Origin: DAIDKA01 sp963708865
GTDB lineage: Bacteria > Pseudomonadota > Gammaproteobacteria > Steroidobacterales > Steroidobacteraceae
DNA: 64,000 nt
Direction: 5' to 3'
Assembly: GCA_963708865.1 (NCBI GenBank)
Contig: CAVPUC010000002.1
Span: forward strand, 186,001 to 250,000
Shown here piece after piece: positions 9,234-18,867 of this stretch. The translations under genes and the position numbers were made by a program. Below the pieces are notes generated by a model. The model did not search any database and was not told where the DNA came from. It saw only the letters and a program-made list of their open reading frames with translations. Position 1 is the stretch's first letter. Each line of letters begins with the position of its first letter.

Positions 9234-9608
9234 ATGCGTCTGCTTCTCGATACGCACCTGTTGCTTTGGGCCTTAAGCGAACCCAAACGCATCGGACGTG
9301 AAGGGCTGGCTCTGATTGCCAAGGCCGAAGTTTACGTCAGCGCCGCGTCCATCTGGGAAATCAGTATCAAGGCCGCCCAAGGTAAATTGAAGATCAACCC
9401 CGTAACAATCCTACGGGCTGTCGAGCCCACCGGTTTCTCGATGTTGTCCATCACGGGCGACCACGCCATCCGTGTTTACGATCTTGGCAAGCACCACAAC
9501 GATCCTTTCGATCGGCTGCTTGTGGCTCAGGCGCAAGTGGAATCGATGACTTTGCTCACCAACGATGATGTCTTGACCGAGTACGGCAGTGCTGTGCACG
9601 TATTATGA
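9234..9608 (+). CDS. PIN-domain toxin (VapC-like)
   Basis: PIN ribonuclease of 124 residues paired with the Phd antitoxin. Active-site acids are in RLLLDTHLLLWAL, ASIWEISIKAAQGKL, HHNDPFDRLLVAQA and TLLTNDDVLTEYG, as in the PIN toxins commonly linked to Phd antitoxins. It is full length and intact. Confidence 0.88.
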   Translation: MRLLLDTHLLLWALSEPKRIGREGLALIAKAEVYVSAASIWEISIKAAQGKLKINPVTILRAVEPTGFSMLSITGDHAIRVYDLGKHHNDPFDRLLVAQAQVESMTLLTNDDVLTEYGSAVHVL

Positions 9609-9808
9609 GTGAGGCAGCAGGGCGGCACTGGACCAAAGCCCGGACCGCGACCTGACTTATCGGCGTCGGAGTTTCGATTCAGCCGAGAAGCGTTTTTCGC
9701 GAAGCATGTTTAGTAAAGGCTTCGTAGAATTGTTGAGACTAAATCTTGGACGAGGGTCAAGCTTCTCTTAGGCACTCCTGCACGCGATACCCGTCGCTTG
9801 GATGAGCG

Positions 9809-10186
9809 CTACGGCCCACAGCCACCGCGTTTCTGATTCCAGGAGAGGCGAAGGATAGTGCCGGCGCGGTCCGTGACCACTTCTAATGGACACCGGAAGT
9901 GAAGAGTCATGGTCTGCGGTGCCCTTTCAGTCGCAATAGTGGGGTCGCGCAAAGTGTCAACGGATCGGGCCCGAAACGGCCCGAGGTCCATTTGCATGCT
10001 ATCGGCGGTGGTCCAGACGTAGGCGACACCCCCTGCGGCAAAAGTCTGGGTGTCCGGATATCCGATGCGCTCGATGAGGGCGTCGATTCTCTGGCCCTGG
10101 TACTGCTGAACTTCGGATTTGAGATTTGAGAAGATGTCGCTGCATCCGACAAGCAGTACAACTGCCGCAAGAATCATCAGTCTCAC
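9809..10186 (-). CDS. Small lipoprotein, unknown function
   Basis: Protein of 125 residues beginning MRLMILAAVVLLVGCSD, a lipoprotein signal with lipobox LVGC. The mature part has no family I recognise. It resembles small outer-membrane lipoproteins that end in a beta-rich domain (PQTMTLHFRCPLEVVTDRAGTILRLSW). Its ATG overlaps the stop of the upstream zinc-ribbon gene (ATGA), so the two are co-translated. Confidence 0.6.
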   Translation of the reverse strand: MRLMILAAVVLLVGCSDIFSNLKSEVQQYQGQRIDALIERIGYPDTQTFAAGGVAYVWTTADSMQMDLGPFRARSVDTLRDPTIATERAPQTMTLHFRCPLEVVTDRAGTILRLSWNQKRGGCGP

Positions 10187-10458
10187 AGCATTCCCCCCGC
10201 TTTCATCCCTGAAGCCTTCGCCCAGTCTACTGCGAGATCATTTTCCCGGCATTGGCTTGTGAAGTCGGACGCACAGAAGGGGCAGCGAACAGGCGCGCGA
10301 TTTCCTCGTCGGCTATCGTCGGGCTGAAGACTCGCCAGGCAAATGGGGCACTTGAACACCTCTTGGAGTATTACCCGGCTGACCACAAAGAGCACCGCAG
10401 ACCGCCTTTGCACCGCCGGCCGCGACGGAAGGCTAAACTGGGAAACAGCCATATCCAA
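10183..10458 (-). CDS. Small zinc-ribbon protein, unknown function
   Basis: Up to 91 residues. The recognisable part is a four-cysteine ribbon, CPICLASLQ and CPFCASDF, about 23 residues apart, followed by a short helical tail. The first 30 residues are of doubtful reality; a GTG just before FKCPIC is a possible true start. The gene overlaps the downstream lipoprotein gene by 4 nt. Confidence 0.45.
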   Translation of the reverse strand: MDMAVSQFSLPSRPAVQRRSAVLFVVSRVILQEVFKCPICLASLQPDDSRRGNRAPVRCPFCASDFTSQCRENDLAVDWAKASGMKAGGML

Positions 10459-10511
10459 GTAAAGGAACCAGAGAGCCCATCTGAGCTGTCGGCGTGTATT
10501 ATCTGAGCACC

Positions 10512-11402
10512 ATGGCCATCACCGTCGACATGCAACCCGAGGTGCGCGACTGGATCGCGCACAACCTTAGGCAGGGCGCGCCATTGCATGCGGTTATCGG
10601 TGAGCTAATTAAATACAAAGTCCGGCCGGAGCTGGCGGCCGCAATGGTTGAGGCGGTGACACGTTTCGTAGAGGAGGGCGGCAGCCAGGTGACTGCGGCG
10701 GGCGGGGGCACCGAGTATGCTCCTGACCCCCTGCGCATCACGGCCAGCGCGCAGCTCAGTGCGGGCAATCGCTACGTTCGGGTGCTGATGCGCCTGCAGC
10801 GGCCGGCGGTGGCGCTGCTTTCGGGACTGATCGATGAGCAGGAGTGTGAAGATCTGATATCCCTCGCGCGCCCTCGGCTGCAGCGCTCCACCGTGGTGGA
10901 TCCGATCACGGGCCAGGACATCGTCGCCGGCCACCGCAGCAGCGACGGCATGTTCTTTCGGCTCGGCGAGCACCCGCTGGTAGCCGCCATTGAACAGCGA
11001 ATCAGTGTCCTCACCGGCACTCCCGCGGAAAACGGTGAGGGGCTACAGCTGCTGCATTACCCGGCCGGCGCGTGGACAAGCCCTCACTTTGATTACCTGC
11101 AGCCCACCAACGATGCCAACCGGGAGTCCATCGCGCGCAGTGGCCAACGTACGGGCACGCTGATCATGTACCTCAACGACGTGGAGGCCGGTGGCGATAC
11201 CACCTTTCCCGTCATTGGCCTGTCGGTGTCGCCGCGGCGTGGACAGGCGCTGTACTTCGCGTACACCAACGCGGCGGGGCAATGCGACCCGGCATCGCTG
11301 CACGCGGGCGAGGCTGTACGCGCGGGCGAGAAATGGATTGCGACCAAGTGGTTGCGTTCGCGGCGCTTCTTGCCGCGCGGTACGGTATCGACCTACGCTT
11401 GA
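10512..11402 (+). CDS. 2OG-Fe(II) oxygenase, prolyl 4-hydroxylase type
   Basis: Iron- and 2-oxoglutarate-dependent dioxygenase of about 296 residues. The C-terminal jelly-roll carries the iron ligands H-x-D in SPHFDYLQP and the distal histidine in SLHAGEAV, and the 2-oxoglutarate-binding lysine in GEKWIATKWLR. The N-terminal 80 residues (VRDWIAHNLRQGAPLHAVIGELI) form a helical extension common in proteobacterial members. ATG 10512 is preferred over the track-like upstream ATG 10494. It has no operon partner. Confidence 0.85.
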   Translation: MAITVDMQPEVRDWIAHNLRQGAPLHAVIGELIKYKVRPELAAAMVEAVTRFVEEGGSQVTAAGGGTEYAPDPLRITASAQLSAGNRYVRVLMRLQRPAVALLSGLIDEQECEDLISLARPRLQRSTVVDPITGQDIVAGHRSSDGMFFRLGEHPLVAAIEQRISVLTGTPAENGEGLQLLHYPAGAWTSPHFDYLQPTNDANRESIARSGQRTGTLIMYLNDVEAGGDTTFPVIGLSVSPRRGQALYFAYTNAAGQCDPASLHAGEAVRAGEKWIATKWLRSRRFLPRGTVSTYA

Positions 11403-11415
11403 CCCGAGATTCAGT

Positions 11416-12081
11416 CTACGGGAGTAGCTCGTCCGCTACCCATCCCTTCGGCGTCAGCGTGAAGCCCTCGCGCAACTGCAGTTTCCCCTCGCCCACGATC
11501 ACACGATCCAGCAACGGAAACACCCGTCGGACATCCGGTGAGTGCCCCCACGGAGCCGTATCAATGTGATACGTGTACAGCACGGCGGTGTGCGTCGCGC
11601 CGTCGTAGGATCGCGGCGGCTCCCAGCCAACGATGCTGTTCAGGGTCAGCGTGGCAGCGCACAGGTCCGCCGGATGGACCACGCGATTGATGGCGTTACT
11701 TTGCACGACGATGGGCGTGTGCAGATAGTACTTTCGGCCTTCTGGTGTCATCGAAAACCGCCGCGCTTTGTGAGAGGTGACCGCGCCGTTGTCGCCCTTG
11801 ATGTCCAAGAGGACGTCCTCATGCGACAGTAGACCCACCTTTTCAAGCTCCGGAAGCTGCACAGCCAGGCGGTCCTTTGATGCAAAATCGTCATCCGTCA
11901 CCACGATGGGCCAATTGTACATTCCCAGGCAGAAGTGCCCGCGCTGCGCCAGGTAATCCTTCAGCGCGCTGGTGAAATTGGTCCGGTCCGGAGCGCTCGC
12001 CCGGTGGCAACCCCCAAGCAATACGCCAGACAAAACAAAAGCGACCGCCGCCAGGCGGGCCATCGATCCTCTGTTCATCAT
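11416..12081 (-). CDS. Lipoprotein, unknown function
   Basis: Protein of 221 residues with a lipoprotein signal (ARLAAVAFVLSGVLLGGCHR). The mature part (LKDYLAQRGHFCLGMYNWPIVVTDDD; RRFSMTPEGRKYYLHTP; DRVIVGEGKLQLREGFTLTPKGWV) is not a family I can name; the ends of two similar half-domains suggest a periplasmic alpha/beta protein. It follows the di-heme peroxidase gene on the same strand with a 24-nt gap. Confidence 0.6.
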   Translation of the reverse strand: MMNRGSMARLAAVAFVLSGVLLGGCHRASAPDRTNFTSALKDYLAQRGHFCLGMYNWPIVVTDDDFASKDRLAVQLPELEKVGLLSHEDVLLDIKGDNGAVTSHKARRFSMTPEGRKYYLHTPIVVQSNAINRVVHPADLCAATLTLNSIVGWEPPRSYDGATHTAVLYTYHIDTAPWGHSPDVRRVFPLLDRVIVGEGKLQLREGFTLTPKGWVADELLP

Positions 12082-12105
12082 GTCCTTGCTTGTCGTCTTC
12101 TTATT

Positions 12106-13707
12106 TCAGTTCACGCAGGTGCCGGTGGCGGGCGTGGTGGCGGGCGGCACGTAGCTATCGGTCAGGGTGTTCAAGAAGCACTCCAGGTCCGCGATGTTCT
12201 GCTCGGTCATAAACGGGGTGCTGTGGAATGCCCTGGCGAGGGCACCGCTACTTGCCGTATTGCCGGCGTTGGGATTGTTGGGGTCCGGGCCCTGCCCCAT
12301 GGGCACTTCCTCGTCGATATTTCCCTGGTAAGCTGCCGGAAGGTCGTTGAAGGTCCGAATGGTGGCACCTGGCGTGTACGTCGGCTGCAGGGCGTATGCG
12401 GGATTGTTCACCACGGTGCCACTGCCGCCGCTGCTGGGGTACCAGTATTCCGGGTTGGTATCGCGCGTGTTGTAGAAGTGAAGCACCTGATCCAGGGACT
12501 GGAACACCCCATTGTGGAAGAACGCCAGCTTGATCCCGACATTGCGTAGTCCGGCGGTCTTGAATAAACCGCAATACTGGGCGTATAGGTCGTTCGCTGC
12601 ATTCGCGGCGGTATACGGAATCGACGGGGTATGATCAGTGCGATACGGACCGCAAATGCCCATGTCATAGTAGGTGGGATCCTGGTTGGCCGAGATCGGT
12701 GCCGCGTTGTTGGGAATGGAATTGTCGTTGCGCGGCACCGACAGCGCCTCGTACGTGAAGTCCGTCATCAGCGCGTTGGCGCCGTTGAAGTTCGCACCAG
12801 CGTAATGGCAGGACACGCAATTCAGATTTCCGTCGGTATTGCCGTTGATGTTGCCGATAAACACCCCAAGCCCCCTGGTTTCGGCCGCCGTCAGCGTACC
12901 GCCGATCTTGTTGTCCAGGTAAAGGTCCAACTTGCTGGTGTAGGGGTGGAAACTGGGGTCCTCGGTCTGATAAGCCGCCAATGCCTGCCCGACATCCGCG
13001 AATGCCGTAGCCACATTAGTGAGGGCATTCGTGCCGAAAGCCTGCTGGAACAGGGCTGCATACGACCCATTCTGGATGGCCTGCACGACCGCCGCCTGCG
13101 AGGTATTGGCCATTTCCACCGGGTTCAGCAGCGGCAAGGCCGGCTGCTCCGGCAGGGTGGCCACTCGGCCGTCCCACATGAAGCCGCCGCCAGGCGCCGG
13201 CAGCGATACGCCGTCGGGATTGGTGGCCTGATCCGAGTAGGGTGGGATCATGTCCTTGTACCGCAGCGAGGGGACCGAGCGGAATCCGATGGACTGCAGT
13301 GCTGGGCCGCCCAGTTGCACCGCCAGGCTGTTGGGGGCGCCGTAGGCATATGACGGATCATGACAGCTGGCGCACGACATCTGACCCGAGCCGGACAGGG
13401 TCTTATCGAAGAAGACCTTTGCACCCACCTGCGCCGCAAGGCTCAGGATTGGCGCGGAGGACGCCGGTGCTGAAGACGCTGGCGCTGAGGATGCCGGCGC
13501 CGAGGACGCTGGCGCCGAGGACGCTGGCGCCGAGGATGCCGGCGCTGACGAACTTGGCGCCGACGAACTTGGTGCGGAGGATGCAGGAGCGGAAGAACCG
13601 CTTCCCCCCGATGCGAGAGGTGGACTGCTTGAGCTGCTCCCTCCTCCGCCGCAGGCTGTCAGCGCCAAGATTGCCGTGGCGAGGACGCCAAAGGGAAGGA
13701 CGCGCAT
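12106..13707 (-). CDS. Lipoprotein di-heme cytochrome c peroxidase-like protein
   Basis: Exported di-heme protein of about 533 residues of the MauG/CcpA superfamily. The lipobox LTAC is followed by a glycine/serine stretch and a long SAPAS repeat (residues about 45-95), then the catalytic region. Two c-type haem sites are present, CASCH near the start of the domain and CVSCH in the middle; NVGIKLAFFHNGVF and ALARAFHSTPFMTEQNIADLECFLNTL are typical. ATG 13707 has GGAG upstream and starts the signal peptide. The repeat probably serves as a flexible tether from the outer membrane. The phosphoesterase gene lies 76 nt upstream on the same strand. Confidence 0.82.
   Translation of the reverse strand: MRVLPFGVLATAILALTACGGGGSSSSSPPLASGGSGSSAPASSAPSSSAPSSSAPASSAPASSAPASSAPASSAPASSAPASSAPILSLAAQVGAKVFFDKTLSGSGQMSCASCHDPSYAYGAPNSLAVQLGGPALQSIGFRSVPSLRYKDMIPPYSDQATNPDGVSLPAPGGGFMWDGRVATLPEQPALPLLNPVEMANTSQAAVVQAIQNGSYAALFQQAFGTNALTNVATAFADVGQALAAYQTEDPSFHPYTSKLDLYLDNKIGGTLTAAETRGLGVFIGNINGNTDGNLNCVSCHYAGANFNGANALMTDFTYEALSVPRNDNSIPNNAAPISANQDPTYYDMGICGPYRTDHTPSIPYTAANAANDLYAQYCGLFKTAGLRNVGIKLAFFHNGVFQSLDQVLHFYNTRDTNPEYWYPSSGGSGTVVNNPAYALQPTYTPGATIRTFNDLPAAYQGNIDEEVPMGQGPDPNNPNAGNTASSGALARAFHSTPFMTEQNIADLECFLNTLTDSYVPPATTPATGTCVN
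13451..13594 (-). repeat. 15-bp tandem repeat coding the SAPAS linker
   Basis: About nine to ten near-identical 15-bp units (type GGCGCCGAGGACGCT on the + strand) inside the peroxidase gene, encoding Ser-Ala-Pro-Ala/Ser-Ser. Repeats in frame with a multiple of three can expand or shrink without breaking the gene. Confidence 0.85.
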
Positions 13708-13783
13708 CGGGATCTCCGTCACATAGGCGAATCGCCGCGGCAACGGCGGACGTAGTACTCCGTCCGCCGTTGGCTGGCAGCGC

Positions 13784-16276
13784 TTACTTGGTCGCCCAGA
13801 TGTTGGTCTGGTTGGCATCCGGACCGACCCGCGGCGCGGTCGTGATGTCTGTCGACTGCTTGGCGATATAGCCGGCGGGGATCACGTAGGCGTGATTCAT
13901 CGGCCGCACCGCGTCAAAGTGCGAATCCGCAGTCTGCTGGTACTCGGGCAGATTCAGGATGTTCTGCGTGTTGAAGTACTCCGTGTACTTGGCGCGCGCG
14001 AGGTACGAACCATCCTGCGCCGGATCGGAAAGCTGGAACATATCCTGCACCGTGCGCACCAGCGAGAAGTGGCTGTACGCATCACTGTCCTTGATGCCGG
14101 TGGGACCGGCGTTAGTCAGGAGGCCCCAGATCGAGTTGCCGTGGCCGTGATTGCCCGAGCCATAGCCAACGATGCTCGTGTCCGCCGTCACCGTCTCGCT
14201 TGGGAGAGTCCCGCTTACAGTCAGGTGTTGAACCGTCGTGGTTGAACCAGCAGCGCCCGGATTCCAGCCGCAGCAGGAGTTGTACGGATCGTTGGTCGTC
14301 GACAGTGTGGCGGTGCCCTCGTCGAACATCAGCACGATGGCGACGTGCTTGAGGGGGTTGTTCCACAGCGGCGAGGCCTGGATCCTCTGCACCACCTGCC
14401 GCACATAGTCATCGCCACGTTGGATGATGGCGTTGCCAGTGCAGCTCGGGTCAGGGGTGGCTGAGACGTTAGTGCCGGGGACACCGGTGTATGCCGGGTT
14501 CGTGCCGGTGTTGTAGCTGGTATCGCCGACGCTATGCATATCGTCGCACTGGTCGGGCATAACGAAGTTGATGTTGCCCACATCACCGCTGGCCAGGTCG
14601 GTGCTGAACTGATCGTAGTTGTAGCCCGCCGGGATCGGGTACACGGTGGAGGTCGCCAGGGCGCTCGCCGGGTACTGGGTGCCGAAAATGGTGCGGTTGT
14701 CCGCGAAATATTCTGGCAGATTGCGGGCAGTCTGGTACGCCGCGCCCGGGTGGTGCTTGGTCTTGTAAAGATTATCCGGCTCCGGGTACTCGACGCCGGT
14801 GGTACCAGGGCCCTGATAGATGCCGCTCACCTGGTTGTAATTGCCGCTTGTGGCGCTGTAACTGTTGTTGGTCACGCTGTCGGCGCGCGGGTCCTGACCC
14901 GGGGTGATGGACTCGGCGTAGGTGCGCCAGGTGAGGCCAGCGGCGGAAGCCAGCGTGAACAGGTTTGGCTGGTTGATGTTGTGGACGACATTGGCATTTG
15001 ACGGCGCTGTCACGCACGCCGTGCCCCCCGAGAGCAGGTTATGGGTGAACCCGTTGACATCGGTGTAGATGGCGGGCGGAAGCGCCGGGTGCGGGCTCAG
15101 GGGCTGCCCGTCGGACGCGGTGCCGCCGGTGAAGGCAGGGTCGGTCGGATAGTTGGCGGTGCCGCTCAAAGAACCGCAGCCCCACCAATTGTCGTCGGTG
15201 ATGCCCCAGTCATCGCCGCCGCCCAGGGCTGTGTAGTTGGGCTCGCTGGGATTGCCGGTCGCGAAGTAGGTCGTGGCCTGGTTGCCGACGGTGAGGTAAT
15301 GGTTGATGTTCGGCGCATATGCGGAGCCCAGGATCGTCTTGGTGCCCTTGTTTTCCAGCATGACGATGAAAATGGCATCGTAGGCCGGGACGCCTTCGAT
15401 GTTGAAGGCTGCCTGCTGTGACTGCAGGAAGGTGATGGGCGTGCGGGGATCGGGGCTGGGACCGGTGACAGTGGCCGCGGTGGGAATACCGTCGACTGCA
15501 GTCAGGCCTACCAATCGCGGGTCGCCGCCGGGGACAGCCAGGGCGTCCGGGTACAGGTCACCGCGGTCGAGCTTCAAAGTGGCGTAGGTGTAGCGGTTGG
15601 TGAGGGCGTTGTCTTGCGTCAGCAGCGCCTGTTGGGCCGTGCCGGTCACTGAATTGGGGTCCGCCAGAACCTGGCTGACTGAGACGCCGAGGCGAGTGGC
15701 CAGATTGGCCTGCTCGGCGGTGTATGAGCTGTTGTTCTGTTCCACCAGGCGCTGCACTTCGCTGGACATCGGGCTGATGATGATGGTGCCAAAGGCCGCG
15801 CTGACCTGCGCGGCAGAGGCACGTAGCGCAATGCGCTTGGCAACGGCCGCACCCTTGGCGGTGTTGGTGGCGGAAGTACCGATGTCTGCCAGCAGCGCCG
15901 TGTTCGCGCTGCTGGTCGTCAGGGAGAACTGGCCAGACGCGTTGGTCGTGGTCTGCGTCTCAGTGCTATCGCACTTGCCGTTGCTGTTGGCGTCGATACA
16001 GACCACCGCGCCTGAATAGTAGCCGGCCTTGATGTGTCCGGAGATGGCCGGATTACCGGTGGTGTCACCCGGCGTAAAGCCGCTCGCGGCCACGACGCCG
16101 CTGAGCACCACCGACGGCGTGGCCGCGCTCGACCCCGACTGGCTGCTCGCGCTCGTAGTGCTGTCGGAGCCGCCGCAGCCGCTCAGCAGCAGTGCAGAGG
16201 CCAGTGCGCTCGACGCAATTGCGATGGGGATGGAAAACGCAAGCGGGCTGGCGCGAAATCTATTGAGCGATGACAT
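13784..16276 (-). CDS. Lipoprotein phosphoesterase (phospholipase C / acid phosphatase family)
   Basis: Exported protein of 830 residues. A lipoprotein signal (LASALLLSGCGGSD) leads into a serine/threonine linker and a beta-rich N-terminal module with a calcium-site-like DANSNGKCDSTE (about 95-110). The C-terminal 550 residues are a PF04185-type phosphoesterase: YDAIFIVMLENKGTKTILG, NINFVMPDQCDDMHSVGD, VLMFDEGTATLS and NHGHGNSIWGLLTN carry the expected metal-binding acids and histidines. The start has AGGAGAGGA upstream. It probably forms a transcription unit with the downstream peroxidase; the substrate is unknown. Confidence 0.82.
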   Translation of the reverse strand: MSSLNRFRASPLAFSIPIAIASSALASALLLSGCGGSDSTTSASSQSGSSAATPSVVLSGVVAASGFTPGDTTGNPAISGHIKAGYYSGAVVCIDANSNGKCDSTETQTTTNASGQFSLTTSSANTALLADIGTSATNTAKGAAVAKRIALRASAAQVSAAFGTIIISPMSSEVQRLVEQNNSSYTAEQANLATRLGVSVSQVLADPNSVTGTAQQALLTQDNALTNRYTYATLKLDRGDLYPDALAVPGGDPRLVGLTAVDGIPTAATVTGPSPDPRTPITFLQSQQAAFNIEGVPAYDAIFIVMLENKGTKTILGSAYAPNINHYLTVGNQATTYFATGNPSEPNYTALGGGDDWGITDDNWWGCGSLSGTANYPTDPAFTGGTASDGQPLSPHPALPPAIYTDVNGFTHNLLSGGTACVTAPSNANVVHNINQPNLFTLASAAGLTWRTYAESITPGQDPRADSVTNNSYSATSGNYNQVSGIYQGPGTTGVEYPEPDNLYKTKHHPGAAYQTARNLPEYFADNRTIFGTQYPASALATSTVYPIPAGYNYDQFSTDLASGDVGNINFVMPDQCDDMHSVGDTSYNTGTNPAYTGVPGTNVSATPDPSCTGNAIIQRGDDYVRQVVQRIQASPLWNNPLKHVAIVLMFDEGTATLSTTNDPYNSCCGWNPGAAGSTTTVQHLTVSGTLPSETVTADTSIVGYGSGNHGHGNSIWGLLTNAGPTGIKDSDAYSHFSLVRTVQDMFQLSDPAQDGSYLARAKYTEYFNTQNILNLPEYQQTADSHFDAVRPMNHAYVIPAGYIAKQSTDITTAPRVGPDANQTNIWATK

Positions 16277-17191
16277 CCGATCCTCTCCTGAGTGGGTCCT
16301 TGGTAAACAGGCAGGCGTCGTTTGCTTCTGATGGCGCGCCTGACCGTGTCTTAGGATGCAATTCTTTAGTCACCGCATGACAGCAGCGTTACAAAGGCGA
16401 TGAAAAGTGCGCCAGGATTATTTTCTCACTGCGGCTCATGTGCCGCGCGCGCGTTCGCAGAGACGTTCGTGGTGGCAGATGCACAGCATGCCGCCCGTGT
16501 CATCTTTGATTCACGGGCTTCCCCGCCGAGCCTCGTATACCTGAGTGAGATCCGACACTTAGAAATCCATCGATTTTCATGCCGCTGATGTGCTGAGCCA
16601 GTGGGGGAGACGTTGATGAGATCGAAGTCAGCGAACGCGACGTCATTGTTTGTAACATTCCCGTCGTGATCGATTTGGGGTAACCGTCGGCTATGCGATC
16701 AAAGCAGAAGTTATTGATCCGCGGGCAAGGACGTTTCGTGTTCAGCGCCCAAACGACAATGTACGGGTACGTTGATCGCCAGAGCGTGACGCCGTCTAGG
16801 TCCTCTCAAAAAGCAAAAAAGCGAGGCGTCAATAACACGCACATCGAGTCTGAGCCATCAGTGGCCGACTATTTCGGTACGCCCTTGTCACGGGCAGGAC
16901 TACGCGCTAGCAGCGCCGACCTAAAGGGTGCGCCCTAAAAAAGCGCCGTCGCGTGGGCCAATGCACGCCTTGGATATCGTTGTTGGCGTTGCGGTGCATC
17001 GCGGCCATGTCCGACTACAACTTCCTATAAAGCGATAATCCACACCAATCCCAGCGCGATTGGCGCTTCTGCTTCGGTCCTCACGAGCACCAAATACGTG
17101 TTGTACTTGAACTGCTGGCTTACAAGGAGTATCTGTCGCCATCGCTCCATGTTGGCAAGTCGTCGACGATTGAACCGAGTAACCGCATCAC
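16277..17191. other. Gene-poor gap, 915 bp
   Basis: Several short open frames occur here but none has a recognisable domain or a good ribosome site. Near 16903-16927 a short stretch reads ASSADLKGAP, similar to the SADLKGA of the integrase remnant at 7.8 kb; this could be a second integrase scrap, but it is too short to call. Confidence 0.5.
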
Positions 17192-18711
17192 ATGGCCATC
17201 GCGTTCTCTTCCATACTGGCGACGGCGACTGACCCGCTTCTTTTGGCGGGGGCGGTAATCGTCGCTGTTTCCTCGGCGCTCGCTATGGGCAGAGGCGGAG
17301 CCCGTTGTGCACTTTGTCGTCCAGCTTATGGTCTTTGTCTTTCTCACAGGCCCGCCGCTTGCCGGCGGCGTCGCTCCTTATCGCTCAGGCGTCACGATCG
17401 GATCTGAACCGAGGCGTGTGGCCGTGGGCGCCCTCGAAGCGATTTGGTGGCTCGGCGCGGCTTGGCTCGCTGTCGGGTTCTTGCGCGCATTCGTGGTGCT
17501 GGGTCGACAGCCGCGAGAGTCTAAATTGGTCCAGGATCTTTTGGCCGGCCTGATCTATCTTGCTGCGACTTTTGCAATCATTGCGTATGTGTTCGATCTG
17601 CCTTGAAAGGCTCGCTCTCGACCTCGGGTGCCTTGGCGATCATCATCGGTCTGGCGTTGCAAAGCTTGGTCGGCGATGTCTTCTCCGGCATCGTGCTCAA
17701 TATCGAGCGCCCTTATCGCGCGGGCGACTGGATCATTGTGGACGACACCATCCAGGGTAAGGTGATCGAAACCAATTGGAGGGCGACGCACATTATGAAC
17801 AGGAAACGAGGATGTGGCGATCATCCCGAACAGCATCATCGCGAAGTCCAGGCTGGTGAACTGCAGCGCGCCAACCAAGATACACGGCAGCAGCATCCGG
17901 GTGAAGCTGGAGCCTTCGCTGACGCCCGCTGCGGGTTGCCAGATCCGCTGAAGGAAGTACTTCTCGGCAGCACGCAGATCCTGGCGAACGCCGGACGCAA
18001 CCGCGACGATCAAGGATGTCAGCGCGGAGATGATCGATTTTGAGCTTTCCTGACGTGGTTGCTGACATCGGCGCCGTCGACCGAGCGCAAAACGAGCTTT
18101 CGACCCGGATTTACCTGGCGGTGGTGCCGGCGGGCGCGAGGTTTTCGCCACGCCTGGGGGGCCCGTGAAAAAGAAACCCACGCGGAGGGAAGCGGGGAAG
18201 TCTGGAACTCCCGAAGGCCTGCTCGCTGGCATTCTCCATTTTCTGGAGCTTGACGGCAGAGGAGAAAACATCGCTAGCCGCGCAAATGCAGCGGAAGGAT
18301 TACCAGCCGGGGGCGGTGGTCGTGAAGGCCGGTACGGTCTTGCAAGCCTTGTGCATCGTCAGTTATGGCGTTCTGGTTGGATCAGTGGAGCAGGAGGGCC
18401 GCAAGATTGAGGTCACCCGCTTGCCACCGGGAGATTATTTTGGCGAGGTCGGACTGCTTACCGGTGAGCCGCTGAAGGGCGAGCTTACCGCGCTCACTTG
18501 GGTCGTGATTTATGAGATCTCCAAGGAGGCGCTCGCTCCGCTCCTCAAAGCACGTCCGGCCATGGCAGAGGAGCTCAGCGAAAGCCTCGCCAGGCGGCAG
18601 CTGGCGCATCGCACCGTGCTCGACCGCCGTGACCACCAGGAGCAGCAGGGAGACAGCCTGGCAGACCGGGTTTTAGTCAATATCCGGCGCCTGTTCTCAC
18701 TACCGCACTGA
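17192..18711 (+). pseudogene. Mechanosensitive (MscS-type) channel with C-terminal cyclic-nucleotide-binding domain, many frameshifts
   Basis: One original gene of about 500 codons now spread over several frames. Pieces in order: membrane helices (WWLGAAWLAVGFLRAFVVLG; DLLAGLIYLAATFAIIAYVFDLP), the MscS pore and beta domain (ALAIIIGLALQSLVGDVFSG; GDWIIVDDTIQGKVIETNW), then after a shift near 17800 EDVAIIPNSIIAKSRLVN, after others KEVLLGSTQIL, ATIKDVSAEMIDFEL and DIGAVDRAQNEL, and finally a cNMP-binding domain (RKDYQPGAVVVKAGTVLQ; PPGDYFGEVGLLTGEPLKGELTA). About six frame changes make this a true relic or a very poor stretch of sequence. Confidence 0.8.
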
Positions 18712-18718
18712 AGGAGCC

Positions 18719-18734
18719 TGGCATTTCGATTGCG
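18719..18734 (+). promoter_or_regulatory. Sigma54-like -24/-12 element upstream of hdeD-like gene
   Basis: TGGCATTTCGATTGCG has the GG-N10-GC spacing and TTGC of sigma54 promoters but lacks the consensus C after TGGCA. It lies 44 nt before the FNR-type box and 134 nt before the ATG. Tentative. Confidence 0.35.
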
Positions 18735-18772
18735 GGCCTGCCTGCGGCCAGAGATTTGTAGCTCAGGTCTGG

Positions 18773-18796
18773 CCGCCTTGACGCTCATCAAGGCGG
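18773..18796. promoter_or_regulatory. FNR/FixK-type box upstream of hdeD-like gene
   Basis: Core TTGACGCTCATCAA at 18778-18791, embedded in a longer perfect dyad with 9-bp arms (CCGCCTTGA and TCAAGGCGG). A weak -10 (CAGGCT, 18814-18819) sits 22 nt downstream, the spacing of a class II FNR-dependent promoter. Confidence 0.7.
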
Positions 18797-18867
18797 CACC
18801 CGTCGCGACTGGTCAGGCTATCGGATGGGAATATTCTCATGGACCAATCAAACCCAAGGAGTACCCC

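Noticed and set aside
10494..10511. Upstream ATG for the prolyl 4-hydroxylase
   Set aside because: The six extra codons are not supported by a ribosome site; ATG 10512 is the better start.
13451..13594. Regular repeats as a possible CRISPR array
   Set aside because: Units are 15 bp with no spacers and lie in frame inside the peroxidase gene, coding SAPAS.
16903..16927. Possible second integrase scrap (SADLKGA)
   Set aside because: Only about ten codons resemble the 7.8-kb remnant; no flanking integrase sequence supports it.
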